Positions 55,348 through 62,745 of a stretch of 64,000 bases of DNA are shown piece after piece. The notes below the pieces were generated by a model. It had not been told where the DNA came from and made no database searches. It saw only the letters and a program-made list of their open reading frames with translations. Each line of letters begins with the position of its first letter. The stretch's first letter is position 1. Source of the DNA: Myxococcaceae bacterium (GTDB lineage: Bacteria; Myxococcota; Myxococcia; Myxococcales; Myxococcaceae). The stretch is taken from positions 1 through 64,000 of the forward strand of contig JAEUJQ010000090.1 in NCBI GenBank assembly GCA_016793095.1, written 5' to 3'. The position numbers and the translations under genes are program-made.

Positions 55348-58170
55348 ATGCGTCTTCGTCTCGCGCTGAGCCTCGTCACCGCCTCGGCGCTCGCAGGCTG
55401 CCCACCGGCCGACTCGTGCTCGACGAAGAACGACTGCTTCAAGGGCTTCGAGTGCGTGGCGAACCGCTGCGTCGCCGTGGACGCGGGCGTGGCGGGCGGC
55501 GCAGGCGGAGCGGGTGGAGGCGCGGCGGGCGGAGCGGGCGGAGGGCTGGTGGGCGGGGGCGCGGGTGGCGGTGCTTCGGGAGGCCTCGCCGGCGGTCCAG
55601 GCGGTGGCTCCGTCGATGGAGAGTCGTGCACGCGGCCGTCGGTCCTCACCCTGCCCGCGTCCCTCACCAGCACCACCGTGGGCGCGCGGAACGACGTGTC
55701 CGTTCGCTGCACCGGCTTCGCGAACCCCGGCCCCGACCGCGTCTTCCAGGCGACGGTGCCCGCGGGACAGCGCCTGGTCGTCAGCGTCTCACCCGAGAGC
55801 GTCGATGCAGGCCTCGTCTTCGACCCGTCGCTCTCCCTCGTCACCACGCCAGCGTCGAGCTGCACGTCCATGGACGCTGGCGTGTGCCTCGCCGGCCGCG
55901 ACGAGCGCGGCGGCGACACGGTGGCGTTCCTCAACGAGGAGGCGTTCGACCGTGACGTCTTCGTCGTCGTGGACTCGTACCTGACGGAGCCCGACGAGAC
56001 GGCCGGCACCACCTTCGAGGGCGCCTTCGTGTTGAGCGCGCGGCTCGAGCAGCCCGGCGCGGGAGACCGCTGCGAGACGGCCGAGCCCCTCGCGGGAACC
56101 GACACCCGCGCGAGCAGCCTGAGTGGCTACGGACCCGACTACGGCTTTCGCCAGAGCACGGGCTGCGCGCTGCAGTCGGGCCCCGACCGCGTCTTCGCCG
56201 TCGACGTCCCTGCAGGAGAGCGCCTCACCGCGACCGCGTCACCCTCGGATGCCGGGCTGAACGACCTCGACGTGGTGGTGAACCTCGTCGCTGCACCCGC
56301 GGCCACCTGCCGGCAGTCGCCGCCGGTGTGCCTCGCGAGCGCCGACCGCGGCTTCCGGGGCGAGCCCGACACCGCGTCCTTCATCAACACCGGGCCCGGC
56401 CCCCAGCGCGTCTTCGTGGTGGTGGGCAGCTACTACGCGTCGCCGAGCACCGAAGACTTCCTGCTGAGGACGACCGTCCTGCCGCCGCCGCCGGGCGACA
56501 CCTGCGCGACCGCCCTCGCCCTCGACGCCGGCACGCCGCTGACGAACCAGACGCTCTCGGGCTACGGCGACGACCTCGACGACGGCGACGGGTGCGCGAG
56601 CGCGGGCTTCGTCGGCTCCGCGGCGGACCGCGTCTACGCGCTCACCATTCCCACGGGGAAGCAGCTGACCGTCACCGTCACGCCCCAGGCGGGGCTCGAC
56701 ACCCTGCCCTCCCTCATCGACGCGGCGGTCGGCTGTGGCGCCCCGCTCGTGTGCCTCGCAGGCGCGTCGACGTCGGCGCCGGCCGGCGCCCCCGACGTGC
56801 TCATCGCCTCGAACCGCACCGGCGCGCCGCTGCCCGTCCTGCTCGCCGTCGACTCGCGCGCGGGCACGTTCGGCAGCTTCGACGTCCTCGCCACCCTCGC
56901 CGACGCCCCACCAGGAGACTTCTGCGCCATCGCGACCCCGCTGTCCGTCGGCGCGCCGGTCGCCGGGACGACGCTCGGCGCGACGAACGACTACGGCGAC
57001 AGCCCGCGGTGCGCGTCGGGCACCACCGGGCCCGACACCACGTACGCCCTCGACCTGCCCGCCGGCCAGCGCACCACGCTGACGGTGACGCCCACCTCGG
57101 GAGACGGCGGCTTCAGCCCGTCCTTGAGCATCCTCCCGGGGCCGGCGGCGTCCTGCGAGGCGAGCCCGCGGGTGTGCCTCGGCTCGGCGAACGCGTCCTT
57201 CAGCGCCGCGCCGCGCTCTGCCTCGGCCTTCAACCCGGGCGTGACGCCGCTGCCTGCGCTCGTCATCGTCGATGGGGCCAGCGGCGGCTCCGGCACCTTC
57301 ACGCTCTCGGCCACCGCCGCGACGCCGGGCGTGGACGACGTCTGCTCCACCGCCACCACCGCGCTGCCCGTGATGCCGCTGGCGTCGATGCAGCCGCTCA
57401 CCAACCAGAGCCTCACCGGCTTCGCGCGTGACTACGACTGCATCGGCACCGCGTCGGGGCCTGACCGGGTCTACGTCGCGCAGGTGGCGGCGCTCCAGCG
57501 GCTCACCGTCACCGTCACCCCGACGCCGCTGCAGCCCGACGCCGGCAGCTTCGACCCGGTGCTGGCCGTCATCGGAGGGCCGGCCGCCACCTGTGACTCC
57601 CTCTCGCGGCAATGTCTGGCAGACGTCGATGATGGCTCGCAGGCCGACCCGGAGACCCTGAGCCTCAACAACGCCGGTGGGCCGCGCGCCGTCTTCATCA
57701 GCGTTGGCGCGTGGGAGAGCAGCCCCCGCGACAGCACCTTCTCCCTCGTCGCCACCAGCCAGCCCATCCGTGACGGCGACGTCTGTGAGAAGCCCGTCCC
57801 CATCACCAGCACCAACACCCTGTCGTCGCAGACGCTGACGGACCTGACGCGCGACTACGGCCCGCTGGCGTCGAGCTGCCGCCTCGCCTCGGGTGACGAC
57901 GCCGTCTACGCGCTCACCTTCACCACCTCGCTCACCGTCACCGTCACGCCCGACGCCGCGAGCGACGTGGTGCTGAACCTGCTCGACGGGCCCGCCTCGT
58001 CGTGCGCCACCGCGACGGCCTGCCTCGCGAGCGCCGACGTTGGAGGCGACGGCGCGGCCGAGTCCCTGTCCTTCATCAACGCGACCGGCGGTTCGCGCAC
58101 GGTCTTCCTCGTCGTCTCCCGCTACACGCCCGGCGCGATGACGTTCCAGGTCGCGGCGACCCTCAACTGA
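55348..58170 (+). CDS. Lipoprotein with six PPC-like repeats and Gly-rich linker
   Basis: A 940-residue predicted lipoprotein (MRLRLALSLVTASALAGC, lipobox LAGC). The Cys motif SCSTKNDCFKGFECVANRC and a Gly/Ala-rich linker (about 50-90) precede six repeats of about 130 residues. Each has SGPDRVYAL-x-I/V-P-A-G-Q-R-L-T-V-T-V-TP, a Cys pair and a closing AFxNxxxGxxxVFVVVxSY segment. This matches bacterial pre-peptidase C-terminal (PPC)-like beta domains. In proteases PPC domains aid secretion; here they are strung together, suggesting an adhesin. Its stop overlaps the start of the next gene (TGATG). Confidence 0.78.
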   Translation: MRLRLALSLVTASALAGCPPADSCSTKNDCFKGFECVANRCVAVDAGVAGGAGGAGGGAAGGAGGGLVGGGAGGGASGGLAGGPGGGSVDGESCTRPSVLTLPASLTSTTVGARNDVSVRCTGFANPGPDRVFQATVPAGQRLVVSVSPESVDAGLVFDPSLSLVTTPASSCTSMDAGVCLAGRDERGGDTVAFLNEEAFDRDVFVVVDSYLTEPDETAGTTFEGAFVLSARLEQPGAGDRCETAEPLAGTDTRASSLSGYGPDYGFRQSTGCALQSGPDRVFAVDVPAGERLTATASPSDAGLNDLDVVVNLVAAPAATCRQSPPVCLASADRGFRGEPDTASFINTGPGPQRVFVVVGSYYASPSTEDFLLRTTVLPPPPGDTCATALALDAGTPLTNQTLSGYGDDLDDGDGCASAGFVGSAADRVYALTIPTGKQLTVTVTPQAGLDTLPSLIDAAVGCGAPLVCLAGASTSAPAGAPDVLIASNRTGAPLPVLLAVDSRAGTFGSFDVLATLADAPPGDFCAIATPLSVGAPVAGTTLGATNDYGDSPRCASGTTGPDTTYALDLPAGQRTTLTVTPTSGDGGFSPSLSILPGPAASCEASPRVCLGSANASFSAAPRSASAFNPGVTPLPALVIVDGASGGSGTFTLSATAATPGVDDVCSTATTALPVMPLASMQPLTNQSLTGFARDYDCIGTASGPDRVYVAQVAALQRLTVTVTPTPLQPDAGSFDPVLAVIGGPAATCDSLSRQCLADVDDGSQADPETLSLNNAGGPRAVFISVGAWESSPRDSTFSLVATSQPIRDGDVCEKPVPITSTNTLSSQTLTDLTRDYGPLASSCRLASGDDAVYALTFTTSLTVTVTPDAASDVVLNLLDGPASSCATATACLASADVGGDGAAESLSFINATGGSRTVFLVVSRYTPGAMTFQVAATLN

Positions 58171-59012
58171 TGCGCGGTCCCCGCTTCGTCGCCTGGGTGG
58201 TCCTCACCGCCACCGTGGCCGCGGCCGAGCCGATGGGCCGCGACATCAACCCCGGCGTGCTGGGGCCCAACGCGCTGCCGACGCTCGCCGCCGACGCGCC
58301 GTGGGTCCGGGACGAGCTCCACGTGCAGCTCGGCCTGGCCGGACAGGTGTCGACGCCCGAGGGCGGGGGCCGTGACGTGTCGATGCTGGTGCCGTTCCGC
58401 GTCGAGCTCGGCCTGTACCGGCGCATCGCCTTCTGGGCCGAGGGCAGCCCCTTCGAGCTCTTCCAGTACTCGCCCGAGACGTACGCGGCGTGGCAACCCC
58501 GGCGCTCGAAGGGCATCACCCGCGCCGACGTCCGCCTCGGCACGCGCGTGCGCCTGTGGAGTGGAGCCGGGCTGCTGCCGACCTCGGCGGTGCGGGTCGT
58601 GCTGAAGACCGCCACCGGCGAGGACCTGTACACGCGCCGCTTCCTCGACGCCCCGGCCTACCAGCTCGACTGGACCAACGCGTGGCGCTGGCACCTGCCG
58701 GGCGCGACCCGCCTCGAGGCCTGGGCCACCGTCGGCTTCCTCGCCTGGCAACAGGGCGCCGTCGGCCAGAACGACGCCTTCACCTGGGCCACCACCGTCG
58801 TCGCGCGTGCGGAGCCGGTCTCCATCTCGGTGGAGGCGCGCGGCTACGTCGGGTGGGTGCGCAACGACGCGCCCGTCACCTTCGCCCTCGCCACCCGGGT
58901 GGCGCTCACGGCTCACCTCGACCTGCTCGTGAGCGGCGCACACACCGTCAGGGACCCGCCCTCGGTCGACCTGCAGGTGGCCCTCCGCGTCCGGGTGCCG
59001 ACGGGTGAGTGA
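58170..59012 (+). CDS. Exported beta-rich protein, possible outer-membrane barrel
   Basis: A 280-residue exported protein (signal MRGPRFVAWVVLTATVAAA), coupled to the PPC-like lipoprotein by TGATG overlap. Amphipathic strands recur (WVRDELHVQLGLAGQVSTPEGG, RVELGLYRRIAFWAEGSPFELF, ADVRLGTRVRLWSGAGLLPTSAVRVVLKTATG, ISVEARGYVGWVRNDAPVTFALATRVALTAHLDLLVSG) and the last strands end in basic residues rather than a terminal Phe. A small outer-membrane barrel or transport partner for the preceding lipoprotein is the best guess; no family recognised. Confidence 0.6.
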   Translation: MRGPRFVAWVVLTATVAAAEPMGRDINPGVLGPNALPTLAADAPWVRDELHVQLGLAGQVSTPEGGGRDVSMLVPFRVELGLYRRIAFWAEGSPFELFQYSPETYAAWQPRRSKGITRADVRLGTRVRLWSGAGLLPTSAVRVVLKTATGEDLYTRRFLDAPAYQLDWTNAWRWHLPGATRLEAWATVGFLAWQQGAVGQNDAFTWATTVVARAEPVSISVEARGYVGWVRNDAPVTFALATRVALTAHLDLLVSGAHTVRDPPSVDLQVALRVRVPTGE

Positions 59013-59042
59013 GGCCCGCGCGGGAGCACCGGCCAGGCTTCG

Positions 59043-59372
59043 TCAGCGACCCTTCACGCGCTTCTTGCGCGAGTCGAGCTGCTGAAAGAGCGGCTCGAGG
59101 CCCTTCGGCATCACGTCGAAGCAGACGCCGATGCGGCTGTAGACCGACGTCATCGGGCTCCCAGCCTCGGCCCAGGCGACGGTGCCGGTGAAGTCCACCT
59201 CGGCCCCATCCACGAGGAAGAAGCCGTGCACCTTCGAGCCGGGCAGGAAGACCTGCGGCAGCTCGGCCTGGAAGCCCCCGCGGGAGACGTCGGCGGTGAG
59301 CGCGGGCAGCCGGCGGCCCAGCGAGAGGGGAAGGCGCAGCGCACGACGGAGCGAGCTTCGACGGGTCGTCAT
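59043..59372 (-). CDS. PilZ-domain protein (possible cyclic-di-GMP binding)
   Basis: A 109-residue cytoplasmic protein. The N-terminus RRSSLRRALRLPLSLGRRL provides basic residues of the RxxxR type, followed by LTADVSRGGFQAEL (D-x-S-x-x-G motif) and a beta-barrel-like remainder (FFLVDGAEVDFTGTVAWAEAGS). These are the two conserved parts of PilZ domains that bind cyclic di-GMP. Exact spacing of the Arg motif is somewhat shifted, so binding should be confirmed. The C-terminal helix is basic (DSRKKRVKGR). In myxobacteria such single-domain proteins modulate motility or polysaccharide production. Confidence 0.7.
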   Translation of the reverse strand: MTTRRSSLRRALRLPLSLGRRLPALTADVSRGGFQAELPQVFLPGSKVHGFFLVDGAEVDFTGTVAWAEAGSPMTSVYSRIGVCFDVMPKGLEPLFQQLDSRKKRVKGR

Positions 59373-59470
59373 GCGCGACAGGCTTCCACAGCCGTGTGGC
59401 GCGTCGAGTTTCTGGCCGGTCCCGACGGTCGCTCGCCATCGGCTGCTGATCAGCTACACCACCCCTTCGA

Positions 59471-60349
59471 ATGGCCCGTCCAGCGAGACGCCCCGGCTGG
59501 CAGTGGACGACGCTGCTCGTCTCGGTGGCGCTCGCGGCCACGCTGGGAGCCACCCTCTACTTCGCCACGTCGAGCCTGCCGTACCTCGCCTCGTCTCCGA
59601 CGACGGACCCGACGTTCGGCGAGCTGAACGCGTGCCTTCACCGCCTCGTGCCGTCGCGCACCGGGTTCGCGGTGGCGCGCGACGCGAGGGCCGCGGCCGT
59701 CTGGTCGACCAACACGCTCGCGCGCTGCAGCCGGGGCACTGACGAGCTCCGTGAAGAGACGTGGAGCGTGGCGGGCATCACCGTGGGCGCCTTCGACGGC
59801 GCGGGCACGCTGTGGGTCGTGTCCCAGCCTGGCGGCCTCGCCTCGACGCTGCTCGAGGTCCGACCGGGGGCCGTGACGCCCCACGGAGAGAGCGGCGCGA
59901 CGAGCCTCGTGGGCACGACGAACGGCATCGTGGTGCTCGAGCAGAGCGGCCGGCTCGTCTCCCTCTCCTCCTCGGGCGAAGCCACCGCCGTGGCCGAGGT
60001 GCCTCCCGGGCGGGGCCTGACGTTGAGCGCCAGCGCCGACGGCGAGCGGGTGGCGGTGACCGGCGACGGCGTCGTGCGGGTCTTCGGAGCGCGCAAGCTC
60101 GAGGCGGTGCGCCTGGAGGCGCCCTGCGACGTGAAGCGCTTCTGGTGGCTCGAGGGTGGCCACCGCGCGCTCCTCACCTGCCGCGCGGACGACCTCGCGC
60201 TCGTGCTCGACACCAGCACCGGCGCGCAGGAGACGGCGGCGCCCGGGCAGCGAGCCCCGTCCTTCCTCGCCGGACCGCTCGGCCCCTTCGTCGTCGCGTG
60301 CGACGTGCTGCCGTGCACCGCCGAGCCCCCGCTGGAGCCACGACGATGA
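59471..60349 (+). CDS. Membrane-anchored propeller-like protein of unknown function
   Basis: A 292-residue protein. One N-terminal helix (about residues 14-32, LLVSVALAATLGATLYFAT) anchors it to the membrane. The extracytoplasmic part has repeated strand pairs with phrases such as GAFDGAGTLWVVSQPGG, GTTNGIVVLEQSGRLVSLSSSGE and GLTLSASADGERVAVTGDGVVRVFG, as in beta-propeller blades. Cysteines late in the protein (PCDVKRF, TCRADD, CDVLPCT) may be structural. The next gene starts in its stop codon (ATGA overlap). Confidence 0.6.
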   Translation: MARPARRPGWQWTTLLVSVALAATLGATLYFATSSLPYLASSPTTDPTFGELNACLHRLVPSRTGFAVARDARAAAVWSTNTLARCSRGTDELREETWSVAGITVGAFDGAGTLWVVSQPGGLASTLLEVRPGAVTPHGESGATSLVGTTNGIVVLEQSGRLVSLSSSGEATAVAEVPPGRGLTLSASADGERVAVTGDGVVRVFGARKLEAVRLEAPCDVKRFWWLEGGHRALLTCRADDLALVLDTSTGAQETAAPGQRAPSFLAGPLGPFVVACDVLPCTAEPPLEPRR

Positions 60350-61008
60350 GGTCGGCCTGGCTCGTGCTCTTCGTCGCCTCGGGCTGCGCCGCGACCCTGC
60401 CCATCACCCGCACCGTGCCGCCGGCGCTCGGGGACGCGAACAGCATCGCGGTCGCGGCGTCCGGCCCGTACGCGTCGGAGCTCATCGCCGGTGTCCGCGC
60501 GCGCGTCGGCGCCCGCGCGAAGGTGGAGTCGTGCGTCGTCGGCTGCCCCGCGGTCGGGCTCTACGCCTCGCTCGCGCTGACGCCCGGCCCACACGAAGGC
60601 CGCGTCGAGCGGACCTGCCAGGCAGAGGTCTACACCGGCAAGAGCTGGCTCGTGCCCGAGACGAAGCGGGGCGACCTCGTGGTGACCGTGCGGGAGCTGA
60701 GCGGCTGCCTCGACGCCATCACCCGGCTGTTGCTCGAGCCGCGCGTGGAGACGACCCGCGTCGCCCTCGACGCTCGCGGGGCGCTCGAGCCCATCGCCCG
60801 GAAGATGCGCGAGGGCCGGCTCGACGAGGCCCGCGTGTCGCTCGCGCAGCTCGTCGCCGACGCACCCGGCCAGGCCGGCGCCTGGTACGACCTCGGCGTC
60901 GTGCACGAAGCGCAAGGCCGCCTCGATGACGCCCGCGGCTGCTACTCGAAGGCCCGCGCGCTGGCGCCCGACGACTGGCTCGCGCGTCAGCTGGCCCAGC
61001 GCCCGTGA
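60346..61008 (+). CDS. Lipoprotein with TPR helices
   Basis: A 220-residue predicted lipoprotein (MRSAWLVLFVASGCAATL, lipobox ASGC). Residues about 15-140 form an unrecognised domain with some Cys (VESCVVGCPAVGLYASLAL). The C-terminus has TPR-like pairs (REGRLDEARVSLAQLVADAPGQAGAWYDLGVVHEAQGRLDDARGCYSKARALAPDD). It overlaps the preceding gene by 4 nt (ATGA) and is likely its partner in the envelope. It converges with the small kinase gene 7 nt downstream. Confidence 0.7.
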   Translation: MRSAWLVLFVASGCAATLPITRTVPPALGDANSIAVAASGPYASELIAGVRARVGARAKVESCVVGCPAVGLYASLALTPGPHEGRVERTCQAEVYTGKSWLVPETKRGDLVVTVRELSGCLDAITRLLLEPRVETTRVALDARGALEPIARKMREGRLDEARVSLAQLVADAPGQAGAWYDLGVVHEAQGRLDDARGCYSKARALAPDDWLARQLAQRP

Positions 61009-61015
61009 CGCGACC

Positions 61016-61882
61016 TCACTTCCCCGGCTTGCGGCCGCGCGTCGTGAGCAGGTCGGTGTCACGCAGCCCGGCCGGCCGCTTCGTGATGCCCAGGTGACGC
61101 AGGTAGCCGGCGACCGACTCGCGCGTCGCGAAGAGGCGCGGCGTGCTGCGCACCTCCTCGAGCTCGCGGAAGAAGCGGCTCGCGCTCGGCCGCAGCCCAG
61201 CCTCTCGCGCCAGCACCTGCGCGAGCAGCGCGTCGAGCGCCGGCTCTCCCGTCGCCGCGTCACCCTCGCGAGCGCCCGTCATGGCCTCGCGCAGCACGAC
61301 GCCCACCGCGAACACGTCGCTCTTCACCGACGCGCTTCCTCCCTCGAGCAACTCGGGCGCGAGGTAGCCCGGCTTGCCCTCGCGACCGGCGCGCGCGGCC
61401 GAGAGCCCGAGGTCGGTCAGCTTCACCTCCCCGGTCGCGGCGAGCAGCACGTTCTCGGGGCTGATGTCCCGGTGGAGCAGCCCGTCTGGCGCGCCCTTCT
61501 CCGCGGCGCGGTGGAGCTGCACCAACCCGACCAGCACCTCGGAGACCACCTGGAGGGCGAGCGACGCGTGCAGCCGGCCCCGCGTCAGCACCTCCCGCAG
61601 GCTCGGCCCATCGACCCACTCCATCACGAGGAACTGGTCGCCCTCGTCCTCGAAGGACTCGCGCACGGCGACGAGGTTGGGGTGCCTCAGGCGGCGGGCG
61701 ACGGCCGCTTCGGCCCAGAAGCGCTCGAGGAAGGTCTGGTCCATCGCGAGGTACGGGTGCAGGTGCTTGAGCACGACCCGCTCCCCCGTCTCCTCGTGCT
61801 GGGCGAGGAAGACCGTCGCGGTCGCGCCTTCACCCAGAACCCCCAGCAGCCGGTACGGCCCAATCTCCCGCGTCGCGCCCAC
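61016..61882 (-). CDS. Ser/Thr protein kinase, short, HRDISPEN/DLG variant
   Basis: A 288-residue cytoplasmic kinase with no transmembrane helix. It has the Gly loop GEGATATVF, K39 in VVLKHL, HRDISPENV at 137-145 and DLG at 157-159. Two catalytic-loop positions differ from the consensus: Lys of HRDLKPEN is Ser, and the Phe of DFG is Leu. HRDISPEN loops occur in other myxobacterial kinases that may still be active. APE is kept as LAPELLEG. The domain ends near residue 230; the short C-terminal tail is basic. It is convergent with the TPR lipoprotein gene. Confidence 0.85.
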   Translation of the reverse strand: MGATREIGPYRLLGVLGEGATATVFLAQHEETGERVVLKHLHPYLAMDQTFLERFWAEAAVARRLRHPNLVAVRESFEDEGDQFLVMEWVDGPSLREVLTRGRLHASLALQVVSEVLVGLVQLHRAAEKGAPDGLLHRDISPENVLLAATGEVKLTDLGLSAARAGREGKPGYLAPELLEGGSASVKSDVFAVGVVLREAMTGAREGDAATGEPALDALLAQVLAREAGLRPSASRFFRELEEVRSTPRLFATRESVAGYLRHLGITKRPAGLRDTDLLTTRGRKPGK

Positions 61883-61994
61883 GCCCAGAGCATGCCCCCG
61901 ACCGGGCGCGGCTGTCAGGGTTGATCAACCTCTCGAACGATGAGCCGTGATTTTCCAGAGTGACGTCTCGCCGGGACGCTGGCACGTTGCGCCC

Positions 61995-62627
61995 ATGGAC
62001 ACGCAGACGCTCCAGCGCCTCCGCGCCGAGGTCGAGGCCGCCTCGACGCTCCACCTCGCCCTCGGTCGCATCGCCACCCGCGCCCGGCCCGACGCCCCCA
62101 CCGGGTGGACTGGACCGCTCCTCGAAGAGCTCGAGGACCTCACCGACGACGACGGTGGCTTCTCGCACGCGAGCCTGGCCGAGATCCGCCGGCGCTCAGG
62201 CTCGGCCCTCATCGCGCAGTACCACGCCGTCAAGGCCGCCATCGACAACGCGCCGGACTTCGCGCGGCCCGGGCTGCAGCACCTGCTCGACGCCGCGCTG
62301 GTGACGGGCACCGGGAACGCGAGCGTGCCGAGGTCGAACGGCGTGCCCACGGTGCTGTCCGGGCTGGTGAAGTCCGGCGAGCTCAGGCTCGACTTCGCCA
62401 TGCGCGCCGCCCAGCTCGCGCGTGACGGCCTGCCCGCGGGCGAGCCTGCGACCCGGGCCCCGAAGCCGACGACGAAGAAGGCCGCCGCGAAGAAGCCGGC
62501 GAAGAGGGCCACGAAGAAGCCGGCCGCGAAGAGGCCGGCCGCGAAGAAGTCGGCACCGAAGAAGCCCACCGCGAAGAAGGCGCCCGCGAAGAAGCCGGCG
62601 CCGAAGAAGAAGCCCGGGAAGCGCTGA
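61995..62627 (+). CDS. Protein with lysine-rich histone-H1-like C-terminal tail
   Basis: A 210-residue protein starting at ATG 61995. Residues 1-150 form a helical domain (TLQRLRAEVEAASTLHLALGR, LLEELEDLTDDDGGFSHASLAEIRRRSGSALIAQYHAV). The last 60 residues are repeated Lys/Ala/Pro motifs (TTKKAAAKKPAKRATKKPAAKRPAAKK and similar), as in eukaryotic histone H1 tails and bacterial H1-like DNA-binding proteins. The tail could bind DNA, RNA or membrane lipids. The N-terminal domain is unassigned. It is the only clearly nucleic-acid-associated protein in this end of the window. Confidence 0.6.
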   Translation: MDTQTLQRLRAEVEAASTLHLALGRIATRARPDAPTGWTGPLLEELEDLTDDDGGFSHASLAEIRRRSGSALIAQYHAVKAAIDNAPDFARPGLQHLLDAALVTGTGNASVPRSNGVPTVLSGLVKSGELRLDFAMRAAQLARDGLPAGEPATRAPKPTTKKAAAKKPAKRATKKPAAKRPAAKKSAPKKPTAKKAPAKKPAPKKKPGKR

Positions 62628-62745
62628 GTTGGCAGCGCGCGCCCTGCCGCTCACCACCGGAGCGTCGGCCCGTCACGCGGTCGCGCTCTCGTTGACGCTC
62701 GCGCTCGCGTGCGCGCGAACCACCCCTGCCCGCAAGGAGGACCCG

